Part shown: positions 45,502 through 54,570 of the stretch, in pieces | How the letters are laid out: each line of letters starts with the position of its first letter | Position numbering within the stretch: position 1 is the first letter of the stretch | NCBI GenBank assembly: GCA_024233875.1 | Contig: JACKPB010000005.1 | Location: 124,001-188,000 of the forward strand | From: Leptospiraceae bacterium | Lineage (GTDB): Bacteria; Spirochaetota; Leptospiria; Leptospirales; Leptospiraceae | DNA: 64,000 bases | Direction: 5' to 3' | Program-made: the position numbers and the translations under genes | Notes under the pieces: generated by a model | Databases searched by the model: none | What the model was told of the DNA's origin: nothing | The model's input: the letters and a program-made list of their open reading frames with translations, nothing else

Positions 45502-47082
45502 ATGAAAAAAACACTTTATCTTACTCTTCCATTTCTACTTTCAATATTTCTAGCTTATTTTTTGAACCCATGGTTTTTCTTCGGTGCCGACTCATCAGTT
45601 CTTCTCATCTCTTCAATATTTCTTGTTCTAGTTTTGGTTCTCAATCTGAAATTAGAATCTTTTCATAGATTTCTTGATTCAAAATCTCAGACCTTACCTG
45701 TAACTATTCTAGCTACCCTATTTATCATTCTAATGATTTCATTTCCTGTTCAGGATTTGCGATTGGGGGATGGGATCATCCTGGTCGAAAATTTAATTTT
45801 AGAAACAGAACTCTTCGGATACAATCTTGTTCCCGATGAAATTTTCGAAGGATTGACACACTCTCTTCTCTACTCAGTGATGAAACAGTACATTTCTAAT
45901 CCTCTCACTCCTTACAGGCTCCTGAGTTCTATTGCCGGTTTAGGTTTGATCACCTCTTTGATAATTTTTTTAATAAAGAAGCGAAATTTGCATTTTCTCA
46001 TTCTGATGGGATTTTTAAGCAATTCAGGAATTTTATTGTTCTATGGGTACACCGAACACTACACTCTTGTGACTCTCAATCTATTCCTTGTTCTGATTTT
46101 TGGAATTTTCTATCTCGATCAGGATAAGAGACCCGATCCCATTCAGGTGTATACAATTGCTGCACTTTCGGCTCTCAGTCTTCTCTTTCATTTAATAAGT
46201 GGCTTTTTTATTTTTGGATTGATATATTTTGCCTTGTATTCTTCCAAAAATAGAAAACAATTTCTTACTTTGGGTATCCAATCCTCTCTTTTAGCAGGAA
46301 TTATGATTTTACCCGTATACATCTATTTCACATTTTTTTCAGATTTAAGAATAGATCCCGGACTTACTCATGCCACCCATCTACCGTTTTTAAAAATTTC
46401 TCAAATATTTTCAATGTCTCATTTCAGGGATTTAGTCTATGAATTTCTTTTCCTATCTACTCCATCCATCTTTGTCATTTTCTATGCAGTTGTATTCTAC
46501 AATCAGGAATTTCATGAAGTTTTAAAGAAACCATCCTCACGCTTTCTTATCCTTTCCTTTTTGGGTATTTTCTTCCATTTTTTTGCATACAATCCGATGT
46601 TGGGCTATCCTGCTGATTGGGATTTGATGGGCTTTATCTGGATTCCTTTATCAGTTTTCGGAATCATTGTCCTCATTGATATTCCCCAAATCAAATTCCA
46701 ATTGAGTGTTCATTTTCTCTACTTTATCCTTTTGATTAATTTATTAGCTTATCATTTGGATCTAAAACCATCACAAAAAGAAAAAATAGAGTTTTTATCA
46801 GCTTCAATACGGGAATACTCTATCTTAGAAAAAAATAAAATTATTAACACCAAACCCGAACTAAAAAAAATGATTTCGCATACCGGATTTTTTTTATACA
46901 GAACAGGTAAGGTCTTGGAAAAGAAAGAAGGACATTCCGATCTGAAAGAAATGCACAAAATTCTTTCTGATGAATTTCATAAGAATGAAAAGATTTTTAA
47001 CCAAAAGGAAGAATTGAAAATCTTTCTAAAAAAAGCAACAGAATTCCACCTTCAATATTTAAAAGAAATTGAAAATCATTAA
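45502..47082 (+). CDS. Polytopic membrane protein, GT-C glycosyltransferase-like
   Basis: A 526-residue protein with about 11-12 membrane segments in the first 430 residues and a soluble, charged C-terminal tail. Loops carry acidic or aromatic motifs (VQDLRLGDGIILVEN, FYGYTEHYTLVTL, GYPADWDLMGF) in places where GT-C glycosyltransferases and related proteins put catalytic or binding residues. That resemblance is weak and by eye. It begins 8 bases after the DUF4105 gene, so the two probably act together at the envelope. The end overlaps the convergent gene by four bases. Confidence 0.6.
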   Translation: MKKTLYLTLPFLLSIFLAYFLNPWFFFGADSSVLLISSIFLVLVLVLNLKLESFHRFLDSKSQTLPVTILATLFIILMISFPVQDLRLGDGIILVENLILETELFGYNLVPDEIFEGLTHSLLYSVMKQYISNPLTPYRLLSSIAGLGLITSLIIFLIKKRNLHFLILMGFLSNSGILLFYGYTEHYTLVTLNLFLVLIFGIFYLDQDKRPDPIQVYTIAALSALSLLFHLISGFFIFGLIYFALYSSKNRKQFLTLGIQSSLLAGIMILPVYIYFTFFSDLRIDPGLTHATHLPFLKISQIFSMSHFRDLVYEFLFLSTPSIFVIFYAVVFYNQEFHEVLKKPSSRFLILSFLGIFFHFFAYNPMLGYPADWDLMGFIWIPLSVFGIIVLIDIPQIKFQLSVHFLYFILLINLLAYHLDLKPSQKEKIEFLSASIREYSILEKNKIINTKPELKKMISHTGFFLYRTGKVLEKKEGHSDLKEMHKILSDEFHKNEKIFNQKEELKIFLKKATEFHLQYLKEIENH

Positions 47083-47903
47083 GATTCATTCATAAATGAA
47101 TATTTTTCATTCAGATACTTTTCCATTTTATGAAAGTAATTCTGATCGAATACCTGCTCATTGATCGAATCTCCTGAGGCGGTAAACATTTCTCCGTGCG
47201 GCCATAAATAGACTTCACCTGTAGAGCTTTTGATGACCCTATTTTCATGAATGGCTTTGCTGATCTTTCGAAGATTTTGTCCTTTGAATGAATTCAGAAC
47301 AGCACGAAATTTTCCCTCTTTGATAGGATCTAAAAATTTGAATCTCCTGTGAAATAAAACAGCATCATGAAAGTATTCGGGAACATTGAAAATTCCATGA
47401 GCACCCAATTTTGTAGACATGATCATTATAAAGCTTGTGATTTCTTTAAAAATATTCAGCCCAGGATACTCCTGACCTTCGAACAATTCCTTTTTCTTGT
47501 CAAAATTAAATTTAACATTTTGCGTGAGAAGCCAATCGATATAGACCATACGGAGAGTTTGTTCAATTTTCTTGAGAAAGAAATCATCTACTTTTAAACG
47601 TATATGAACGAGGACTTCTCCCTTATTGTTTTTAATATAGATTCGATTGTCCAGATTGGATAAAATATTAATCTCTAAACGAGTTTCATTGAATCCTCTT
47701 TCACTGAGAGCCTTCCACATTTGTGATTCTTCAAGCATGGATTCCACTTCTGTTTTATCGAACCTACCGAAAACCTGATTGCTTTCATCTCTCCCTGATT
47801 GAAATTCATGAGAAATGTCACCCAGATTTAGTTCTAAATCTTCCGGAAAAAAATTAAAAGTATCACTCTTATCGCTTTTCTTGAAAAATTCCATGATGTT
47901 CAC
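47079..47903 (-). CDS. Unknown protein encoded with a deacetylase-family enzyme
   Basis: A 274-residue soluble protein, not recognised. The middle (VLVHIRLKVDDFFL, MVYIDWLLTQN, GAHGIFNVPEYFHDAVLFHRRFKFLDP) has the order of strands and helices seen in acyltransferase-like (GNAT) folds, but no acetyl-CoA loop can be named. The start codon overlaps the stop of the deacetylase gene (ATGA), which makes a shared pathway likely. An opposing acylation and deacylation pair is a possibility only. Confidence 0.6.
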   Translation of the reverse strand: MNIMEFFKKSDKSDTFNFFPEDLELNLGDISHEFQSGRDESNQVFGRFDKTEVESMLEESQMWKALSERGFNETRLEINILSNLDNRIYIKNNKGEVLVHIRLKVDDFFLKKIEQTLRMVYIDWLLTQNVKFNFDKKKELFEGQEYPGLNIFKEITSFIMIMSTKLGAHGIFNVPEYFHDAVLFHRRFKFLDPIKEGKFRAVLNSFKGQNLRKISKAIHENRVIKSSTGEVYLWPHGEMFTASGDSINEQVFDQNYFHKMEKYLNEKYSFMNES

Positions 47904-48850
47904 TTTCTATGAAATACTCTGGCAGTTTGCAAATGTATCCTTACTGTGTCAATTGTATTACGGGCATATCCACCTGCAGTTACGATCACCACTCTGGCAT
48001 CGTTTTTCACAGCATAATTTTTTACAATCCTATCTCTTTCAGCAAGATCCTCCAAGGAGAGTCGAAGATTCCCCAATCTGTCTTCTTCAAAAGGATCGGC
48101 CCCTGCCAGATAAAAAATAAGATCAGGTTTGAAACCGGATTCAATTTCCGTTAGATGATTCCGGAGCAATTGAAGATATTTCTCTCCAGAACAATAATCT
48201 TCCAATCCTACATCGAGATCTGAATTCTGTTTGAGGGGATAGAGGTTTTCCTGATGCATAGAAAAAGTCATGACTTCGGGTTCATCCTGAAAAATCAAAG
48301 AGTTTCCGTTTCCCTGATGAACGTCGAGATCGATCAGGAGAACTTTTTTATCCGGATGAAGTTTACGATATTTTTTAGCTGCTATGGCTACATCATTTAA
48401 ATAACAAAATCCTTCCGCTCTTTCCGGAAAAGAATGATGAAATCCACCTCCGATATTGTAGACATACGGAAAGTGTTCCGTTAGCTCCATGGCTTTAATG
48501 GTTCCACCTACAGCTGTTCGAAATGCGTCTACTATTTGCGGATTCAAAGGAAGTTCGGAATATTTAGTAGAATTCGTCCAACGTAAATTCAGAAAGTCAT
48601 CCAAATAATCTATGCTATGAACCAATTGCAAGTCTTCTTCCGATGCGATTTCAGGTTCAAAATACTCTGCCTTCCTAAACTCATCGTCCATTAAGGCCAA
48701 TTCATAGATTTGTTCAAATTTTACTGCCGGAAAAACGTGACCCTCGAGTTGTAAATTATAAGCCTGTGAATAAACAAAAGCCATTTTTTCATGATGAATC
48801 TCGGCTTCCAAAATTCGAAAAAAATTTGTTATTGTTTTGATAATATCCAT
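47900..48850 (-). CDS. Histone deacetylase-family (AcuC/HDAC-like) amidohydrolase
   Basis: A 316-residue Zn-dependent deacetylase-family protein. Active-site segments are all present: NIGGGFHHSFPERAEGFCYLND (tandem His pair and entrance), LLIDLDVHQGNG (metal Asp and His), AGADPFEEDRLG (metal Asp) and VTAGGYARN (Tyr). In bacteria such enzymes remove acetyl groups from proteins, polyamines or small molecules; the substrate cannot be inferred. ATG 48850 is listed; ATG 48784 (starting MAFVYS) is an alternative closer to the usual family start. It is translationally coupled to the 274-residue unknown gene. Confidence 0.88.
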   Translation of the reverse strand: MDIIKTITNFFRILEAEIHHEKMAFVYSQAYNLQLEGHVFPAVKFEQIYELALMDDEFRKAEYFEPEIASEEDLQLVHSIDYLDDFLNLRWTNSTKYSELPLNPQIVDAFRTAVGGTIKAMELTEHFPYVYNIGGGFHHSFPERAEGFCYLNDVAIAAKKYRKLHPDKKVLLIDLDVHQGNGNSLIFQDEPEVMTFSMHQENLYPLKQNSDLDVGLEDYCSGEKYLQLLRNHLTEIESGFKPDLIFYLAGADPFEEDRLGNLRLSLEDLAERDRIVKNYAVKNDARVVIVTAGGYARNTIDTVRIHLQTARVFHRK

Positions 48851-48985
48851 GACTTTTCTGAATTAGAAATTGTAATAAAGAATTACTCTATCGGAATAGA
48901 AGTCCATCGATAAAATTTTTTTCTCAAAAAAACTCTATCCAAAAAGGATCCATACCGGTTCTCAAGATTAATTCTGTTTTTCAGT

Positions 48986-49153
48986 TTACGGTATGAAGCC
49001 ATTTTAGAGGTGATTGAATAGTGAATACGCAAATCTTTTTGAACACGACTCTATTCTGATTTTCATTAATATTTGCGTGTTTCCTATTACGGTATGTAGC
49101 CATTTTATTGAGAATCCTTTCTCTAAAATGTACAAATACTTTTGAACATGACT
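48986..49153. repeat. Imperfect tandem duplication of about 102 bp
   Basis: TTACGGTATGAAGCCATTTTA at 48986-49006 recurs with one mismatch (GTATGT) at 49087-49107. A second block, TTTGAACACGACT at 49038-49050, recurs as TTTGAACATGACT at 49141-49153. The offsets (101 and 103 bases) show a diverged duplication of the whole segment. The first copy also has ACGCAAAT / ATTTGCGT arms around 49027-49076. It lies upstream of the lipoate-ligase gene and may hold duplicated regulatory sites. Confidence 0.6.
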
Positions 49154-49250
49154 ATAAGGAAAGTAGAGCCAGGAAGGATTGATGAAAATCTTGAAATACG
49201 CAATTCGTATTTTGAAAAGAAAAATTTCACTTCTCCTACCTTCACTATCC

Positions 49251-49256
49251 AGAGGA
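49251..49256 (+). promoter_or_regulatory. Ribosome binding site that sets the lipoate-ligase start
   Basis: AGAGGA lies 8 bases before ATG 49265, whereas the upstream TTG at 49142 has no such site. Confidence 0.65.
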
Positions 49257-49264
49257 ACAAAATT

Positions 49265-50080
49265 ATGAATCTTTTAATTAATGAAAAAAGAAGAAGAAAT
49301 ACCTATTTCAATTTAGCATTGGAAGAAGCTCTGGCTCTACAATTTGTTCAAAGCGATTTGGATTTTGCAGTCAGGTTTTGGGAAAATTCCAACTCTATCA
49401 TTCTGGGAATTTCAGATCTCATCCGAAAAAACATTCCTCCTGAAATCCTATCCCCCTTTGAAGAATCTTTTGAAACTTCGGAAACAATTCAGACCAAAAG
49501 AGAAATCATACAAATTGCCAGGAGATCCTCGGGTGGTGGAACAGTGTATCAGGATCATTCCTGGAACTTAAATTTTAGTTTCTTTATCAATTTGAAAAAG
49601 TACCCTGAATTCCTTCCCATTCCCAAATCCTATGAAATCCTTTCAGGCTTTCCCATCCGAGCCTTTCAAAATCAAAACATTGAAGTGATTCTGGCCGGAA
49701 AATCGGATCTATCCATGAAAATCGGTGACTCTATCCTAAAAATCTCAGGAAATTCACAATTTAGAAAACGGGATTGCCTGGTTCATCATGGCACCCTCAT
49801 TCTTTCTCAAAAATTGATCGAAAAAGTTTCCAGTCTTCTCCTCCACCCTCCATCAGAACCGGAATATAGAAAAGGTAGGTCTCATGAAGCCTTCATCACT
49901 TCCCTTCCGGAAGTGTTTTCAATTTCTAAATTTCAGACTGATTTGGTCGGAATCCTATCAGAAAAGAACCAAACAAAGTTTTCAAAAGGAAGTTTGAGTT
50001 TCTGGAAAAAAATACTCAAAGAGACCTACCGAATTGAGGTAGAAAAATATAGAAATAAGGATTTTATTTTTAGTAGGTAA
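49265..50080 (+). CDS. Lipoate-protein ligase A family protein
   Basis: About 271 residues, cytoplasmic. Biotin/lipoate ligase landmarks are YFNLALEEALA, RRSSGGGTVYQDHSWNLNFS (substrate loop), GKSDLSMKIGDSILKISGNSQ with the conserved Lys, and VHHGTLIL. It is predicted to attach lipoate or octanoate to 2-oxoacid dehydrogenase or glycine-cleavage H proteins. The C-terminal accessory domain is short. I chose ATG 49265 because of its ribosome site. It ends 15 bases before glyA on the same strand; since glycine cleavage depends on lipoylated H protein, the pairing with a glycine enzyme is sensible. Confidence 0.88.
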   Translation: MNLLINEKRRRNTYFNLALEEALALQFVQSDLDFAVRFWENSNSIILGISDLIRKNIPPEILSPFEESFETSETIQTKREIIQIARRSSGGGTVYQDHSWNLNFSFFINLKKYPEFLPIPKSYEILSGFPIRAFQNQNIEVILAGKSDLSMKIGDSILKISGNSQFRKRDCLVHHGTLILSQKLIEKVSSLLLHPPSEPEYRKGRSHEAFITSLPEVFSISKFQTDLVGILSEKNQTKFSKGSLSFWKKILKETYRIEVEKYRNKDFIFSR

Positions 50081-50095
50081 TCCTAATCTGCCCTT

Positions 50096-51343
50096 ATGAA
50101 TAATTATTTAGCTCAGACAGACCCCGATGTGAGTTCAATTCTTAAAAATGAGGATGCCCGTCAGGAAAACTCTCTTGAATTGATTGCATCTGAAAATTTT
50201 GTTTCCCGTTCCGTCCTGGAAGCTTATCATTCTACTTTAACAAACAAATACGCAGAAGGCTATCCCGGAAAAAGATACTACAATGGTTGTGAACAGGCAG
50301 ATGCCATTGAGTCTCTAGCGATAGAAAGAGCCAAGAAAATGTTTTCTGCAGAATATGCTAATGTTCAACCCCACAGTGGTGCTCAGGCAAACATGGCAGT
50401 CTTCCTAGCTACTCTCACTCCCGGTGATACATTTATGGGAATGAATCTCGCGCATGGAGGTCATTTGACCCATGGTTCCCCAGTCAATTTTAGCGGTAGA
50501 ACCTATAAAGTTGTTCCTTATGGAGTGCGTCAGGACAATCATTTGATTGATTATGATGAAGTGCATAGACTCGCTAAAGAAAACAAACCCAAACTCATTG
50601 TCGTCGGAGCCTCAGCTTACCCCAGACAGATCGATTTCAATAAATTTGGGGAAATAGCCAGGGAAGTTGGTGCAAAACTCATGGCGGATATCGCACACAT
50701 TTCCGGATTGGTTGTCACAGGACACCATCCCAGTCCCATAGGAATTTGTGACTTTGTCACAACAACTACTCACAAAACCCTCAGAGGACCCCGGGGGGGC
50801 ATTATTCTCTCATCCCTTGAAAATGAAAAAGTTCTCAATTCCAGAGTTTTTCCCGGAGTTCAGGGCGGTCCCCTTATGCATGTGATAGCGGCCAAGGCAG
50901 TTGCTTTCGGCGAAGCTCTCAAACCGGAATTCAAAGAGTATATGGGACGAGTTGTTGAAAATGCCTCTGTTCTTTCTGAAACATTCTTGAGTAGAGGTTT
51001 CAGAGTGATCTCCGGTGGAACAGACAACCACCTGGTTTTAGTGGATGTATCCGTCAAAGGTCTAACCGGAAATGATGCCGCAAACAAAATGGATGAAGCC
51101 CATATCACTGTGAACAAGAATGGGATTCCATTTGATGAGAAACCACCCGCAGTGACTTCAGGAATCCGACTCGGATCCCCCGCTCTGACAACAAGGGGTT
51201 TTGGAAAGTCTGAATTCAAAGAAGTTGGTAATCTGATCTGTGATCTTTTAGAAAACTTTCACGATGAAAAAGTATTTGAAAGAGTGAAAGGAAGTGTTAG
51301 AGAATTGACTCAAAAATTCCCAATGGATAAATTTCGACTTTAA
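50096..51343 (+). CDS. glyA: Serine hydroxymethyltransferase
   Basis: GlyA interconverts serine and glycine with tetrahydrofolate and PLP. The 415 residues are normal. Seen: NSLELIASENFVS, LTNKYAEGYPGKRYYNGCE, NVQPHSGAQANMAVF, MADIAHISGLV, and the PLP Lys in VTTTTHKTLRGPRGG. SGIRLGSPALTTRGF near the C-terminus binds substrate. It follows the lipoate-ligase gene closely and ends in a strong terminator. Confidence 0.98.
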   Translation: MNNYLAQTDPDVSSILKNEDARQENSLELIASENFVSRSVLEAYHSTLTNKYAEGYPGKRYYNGCEQADAIESLAIERAKKMFSAEYANVQPHSGAQANMAVFLATLTPGDTFMGMNLAHGGHLTHGSPVNFSGRTYKVVPYGVRQDNHLIDYDEVHRLAKENKPKLIVVGASAYPRQIDFNKFGEIAREVGAKLMADIAHISGLVVTGHHPSPIGICDFVTTTTHKTLRGPRGGIILSSLENEKVLNSRVFPGVQGGPLMHVIAAKAVAFGEALKPEFKEYMGRVVENASVLSETFLSRGFRVISGGTDNHLVLVDVSVKGLTGNDAANKMDEAHITVNKNGIPFDEKPPAVTSGIRLGSPALTTRGFGKSEFKEVGNLICDLLENFHDEKVFERVKGSVRELTQKFPMDKFRL

Positions 51344-51351
51344 TTCCACCT

Positions 51352-51382
51352 CCCGGGCTCTGACCCGGGTATATTTTTTTTC
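51352..51382 (+). terminator. Rho-independent terminator after glyA
   Basis: CCCGGG (51352-51357), loop CTCTGA, CCCGGG (51364-51369), then TATATTTTTTTT. It lies 8 bases after the glyA stop, on the plus strand. Confidence 0.88.
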
Positions 51383-51443
51383 TTTTTTCGTAATTTTTTT
51401 TCAATAATTTTTATTTTTCGTTCATTTTTTGAACCTTATAAGT

Positions 51444-52979
51444 ATGAATGAAAATTACTCGGGTATGACTTATACCTACAGCGCCGATCTGGAGGGTCTC
51501 AATTCCAGAATTATAAAAATTGAAGTCAATATAAAACGGGGGATTCCCAGATTTCTATTGGTTGGACTCGCAACCGCTTCCGTTCGTGAAAGTTCGGAAA
51601 GGGTACGAATTGCCATCGAAAACAGTGGATTTGAGTTTCCTTTACAGAATATTTTAGTTAACCTCTCACCTGCCGGTATAAAAAAAGATTCCAGTTGGTT
51701 TGATCTCCCCATTGCAGTTTCCATCCTCTTTCTATCCGGACAAATTCAATTCAATGAACCTATGGACAATTTTTTGTTTTTAGGAGAACTGGGTCTCGAC
51801 GGAAAAATCAAACCCATGAAGGGAATTGTAAATATTTTATCAGGTCTTTTGAGTTCTGACTTTCAAAAGATTGTATTGCCCTATGAAAATAGATTAGAAA
51901 GTATATTTTCAGGAAAAAAAATTTATCCCATTCAAAATTTGAGTGAAATCAATGAAATTTTTTCCGGAGAGAGAAGTCCATATGTTCATACTATTTCCAA
52001 GAAACCTCCAGCTCAGAACATTAAGGACATTGAGTGCTTTCCCTCTCAATACTTATCCATTCGCAAACTCATGATTTCATTAGCCGGAAGGCATCATCTT
52101 CTTCTGGTTGGAAGTCCGGGAAATGGAAAAACCATGATCTCCAATCTATCCAAACAATTGGCACCTGAGTTGAGAGATTCTGAATACATAGATGTATTGA
52201 AAATAAAATCCTTACAGGAACATTTATTTTCAGAAAGTTCCTTCCAATTGAATCGACCCTTTCGATCCCCGCATCACACTTCTTCAGATATATCGATTAC
52301 AGGAGGTGGTAAGACGATCTCAGCAGGAGAAGTGACCCTGGCTCATAGAGGAATTCTATTTTTGGATGAGTTGTGTGAATTCAAATCATCTGTAATCCAA
52401 TCACTCCGTGAACCAATGGAAGAAGGATCCATTACCATTTCCAGAGCAAATTATCACCTAACCTATCCAGCCTCATTTCTATTAATAGCAGCTACCAATC
52501 CCTGTCCCTGTGGATTTCTTTTCAGCAGAAATCAAGCATGCATTTGTTCTGCAGAAAAAATTAGAAAGTATCTATCAAAAATTTCCGGACCATTTTTGGA
52601 TAGAATCGATATTCAAGATATTTTAGAACCGGGTGAATCAGAAAAAAATAAAAAAATGACACTCTCCCTCTCGGATATACAATCAAAAATCGAGAAGGCT
52701 TCCAGGAGGCAGGAAGAAAGGTTTAAAAATAAAATCATTCACTACAATGGAGAGATTCATATCAATCCGGAAGAATACATAGAGTTTGATGTCCAATCTA
52801 AAACAGTTTTAAATGAGATCAAAAACCAAAAGGGTATCTCAATCAGGAAATTTTTTAAAATTCAAAAAATATCGAGAACAATTGCTGATCTAGATGACTC
52901 AGATACAATAAGGGAAGAGCATGTTTTAGAGGCTTATCAAATCAATAAAACCTTTCTATCAGAATACTATCAGAAATGA
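51444..52979 (+). CDS. YifB/ComM-family Mg-chelatase-like AAA+ ATPase
   Basis: About 511 residues. The N-terminal domain (YTYSADLEGLNSRIIKIEVNI, IPRFLLVGLATASVRESSERVR, VNLSPAGIKKDSSWFDLPIAVSIL) is the S5/Lon-like part of YifB/ComM. The AAA+ core has Walker A LVGSPGNGKTMI, Walker B GILFLDELCEF and the sensor region AATNPCPCGF with a following Cys pair. ComM relatives are helicases that promote branch migration during natural transformation. ATG 51444 is preferred over the upstream TTG 51429. It stands between the glyA terminator and a convergent phosphatase gene. Confidence 0.93.
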   Translation: MNENYSGMTYTYSADLEGLNSRIIKIEVNIKRGIPRFLLVGLATASVRESSERVRIAIENSGFEFPLQNILVNLSPAGIKKDSSWFDLPIAVSILFLSGQIQFNEPMDNFLFLGELGLDGKIKPMKGIVNILSGLLSSDFQKIVLPYENRLESIFSGKKIYPIQNLSEINEIFSGERSPYVHTISKKPPAQNIKDIECFPSQYLSIRKLMISLAGRHHLLLVGSPGNGKTMISNLSKQLAPELRDSEYIDVLKIKSLQEHLFSESSFQLNRPFRSPHHTSSDISITGGGKTISAGEVTLAHRGILFLDELCEFKSSVIQSLREPMEEGSITISRANYHLTYPASFLLIAATNPCPCGFLFSRNQACICSAEKIRKYLSKISGPFLDRIDIQDILEPGESEKNKKMTLSLSDIQSKIEKASRRQEERFKNKIIHYNGEIHINPEEYIEFDVQSKTVLNEIKNQKGISIRKFFKIQKISRTIADLDDSDTIREEHVLEAYQINKTFLSEYYQK

Positions 52980-52981
52980 TC

Positions 52982-53962
52982 TTATTTTTTTCTGATCACA
53001 AGAATTGACATATCATCATTGATTTTTGATTCAGTAAAGATTTGAATCTCTTCAAAAAGTTTTTCTGTTAATTTTTTAAGATTCATTTTATCTTCATTTT
53101 TTATAAATTCATATAGTTTGAATCCAAAGTATTTATTTTGATGGTTCTTTTGTTCGAAAACTCCATCTGTAAATGCAAAGAGAACATCTCCTTTTTCCAT
53201 TTTGAATACGCCTTCTTCTTCATCTGAACCTGATTTAGAGATGTCTAATCCTATAAAATCTCCCGCTGTTTCTATGGTTTCATTTTCTTTAGTTGAGAAA
53301 CGGTGAAGAATCATATTGGGATGCTGTCCGTAATGAATGAAATTTCCATCAGCATCTGATTTAAAAATTGCAAGGGATGCATAGCTAAAGATATTCAATT
53401 TATTGCTTTCGATCTTCAATTTGAGGGATTCGTTCAATCTACGGTTTACCTCTCTCGGAGAATTGCATACATTGACCAGGAAATTCAATTGGGAGAGGAT
53501 CATCATACTGAAAAGATGAGAGTTTAAATCATGCCCCGAAGAATCACCGATCGCAAACCAATAATTGCCTTTCTTGTCTTTGATTTGAAATACCAGGTCT
53601 CCCCCAAAAAGTGAATGGGGCAATGACCTCGAAGATGCCTCAAATACGGAATCATGAATGTCTTCAGGATAAACGAGAGTTTGTAAAATATGATTTTTTT
53701 TGATGAAATGCTCATCGGACTCGTCATCAGAATATGTGTTTCCAACAAGACTTTCCCGATCAGGCTTAGCTGCGGCAAAAACTAAGTTCACCAGGATGAA
53801 AAAAGTAAGTAAAGTAAGGCTAACCCAATAAAAAATATCATCAGTAATGATACCGGTTAAAAAGCAGAGCAATAAAAATCCAAAATATGCAATAAAAAGG
53901 AGAAAATATCGAGAAGTGAGATAGCCTTTCTCTGATAATTTTGTAGATATGTTTTTTAACAT
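52982..53962 (-). CDS. Membrane PP2C-type (SpoIIE/RsbU) serine phosphatase
   Basis: A 326-residue protein with two membrane segments (about residues 18-62) and a SpoIIE domain (about 90-325): SLPHSLFGGDLVFQIKD, FAIGDSSGHDLNSHLFSMMIL, HYGQHPNMILHRF, KGDVLFAFTDGVFEQKN and the C-terminal NDDMSILVIRKK carry the metal-binding Asp set. It is the second such phosphatase here, with shorter membrane part than the one at 25 kb. Its ATG overlaps the stop of the preceding lipoprotein gene (TAATG), so it belongs to the envelope operon that starts at about 59.3 kb. Confidence 0.88.
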   Translation of the reverse strand: MLKNISTKLSEKGYLTSRYFLLFIAYFGFLLLCFLTGIITDDIFYWVSLTLLTFFILVNLVFAAAKPDRESLVGNTYSDDESDEHFIKKNHILQTLVYPEDIHDSVFEASSRSLPHSLFGGDLVFQIKDKKGNYWFAIGDSSGHDLNSHLFSMMILSQLNFLVNVCNSPREVNRRLNESLKLKIESNKLNIFSYASLAIFKSDADGNFIHYGQHPNMILHRFSTKENETIETAGDFIGLDISKSGSDEEEGVFKMEKGDVLFAFTDGVFEQKNHQNKYFGFKLYEFIKNEDKMNLKKLTEKLFEEIQIFTESKINDDMSILVIRKK

Positions 53963-54570
53963 TATTTATCCGAACTTAAAAAATAGGCGTGAGAAAGCCT
54001 TTCCTTTTTTTGGTATTTTTCGACTGCCTTTTTGAAATAAGGATGTTCATCATCATACGGTACAACTATTTCATCTTTGACTCCATAGTCAAACGATTCA
54101 AATCCTCTATCATATATCATCGGTATAAGTACAGTCTTCTGAATTGAAAAATAGTAAAGTATTTTTAAATCAATATCCTTCTCTTTTTCTGATATTTTTC
54201 CCTCCTTTTCCAGAATTTCAGTACAATTCACATAATGTATCAATATCCAATTTTTATTTTGAGTGTACTTACCCTTTCCGATCATCTTTTTCTTTTTTAC
54301 AGATTGATTGAGAATTTCTTCCGAGATGTAGATTTTTTCTACTCCAGAATCTCTTAAAAATTCTATAGCTTCAGAGGAATTCTCCAGGTAATAACTAGAA
54401 TTCATAGGTGATCGATTGGGATTGACCCTTATAAAAGATAATCCGACCAAATCATTTGAATTTCCCTGAATTTCTTTTGGTAAACTCCTGTACCAGGACT
54501 CTGAACAGGAGATAAAAAACAAGAGAAGGAGGATTTTAAAATTGAAAGTAGATGAAATCCCCACCACCAT
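53962..54570 (-). CDS. Putative lipoprotein of unknown function (202 aa)
   Basis: The N-terminus ILLLLFFISCSE fits a lipoprotein signal with lipobox FISC. The remaining ~175 residues are a soluble alpha/beta domain that I do not recognise. The gene starts 35 bases inside the end of the MBOAT gene and overlaps the phosphatase start, so it is coupled to both. In other MBOAT operons this place is often taken by an SGNH/DltD-like partner, but no such motif is seen here. Confidence 0.65.
   Translation of the reverse strand: MVVGISSTFNFKILLLLFFISCSESWYRSLPKEIQGNSNDLVGLSFIRVNPNRSPMNSSYYLENSSEAIEFLRDSGVEKIYISEEILNQSVKKKKMIGKGKYTQNKNWILIHYVNCTEILEKEGKISEKEKDIDLKILYYFSIQKTVLIPMIYDRGFESFDYGVKDEIVVPYDDEHPYFKKAVEKYQKKERLSHAYFLSSDK

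Larger units (their letters stand above)
48851..49264. other. Divergent intergenic region before the lipoate-ligase gene
   Basis: 414 bases between the deacetylase gene and the preferred lipoate-ligase start. Besides the duplication at 48986-49153 it contains no supported gene, tRNA or riboswitch. An upstream TTG (49142) is in frame with the ligase but adds 41 residues that fit no family and overlap the repeat. Confidence 0.5.

Noticed and set aside
49142..49264. Upstream TTG start for the lipoate ligase
   Set aside because: It has no ribosome site, overlaps the duplicated sequence, and ATG 49265 has AGAGGA at good spacing.
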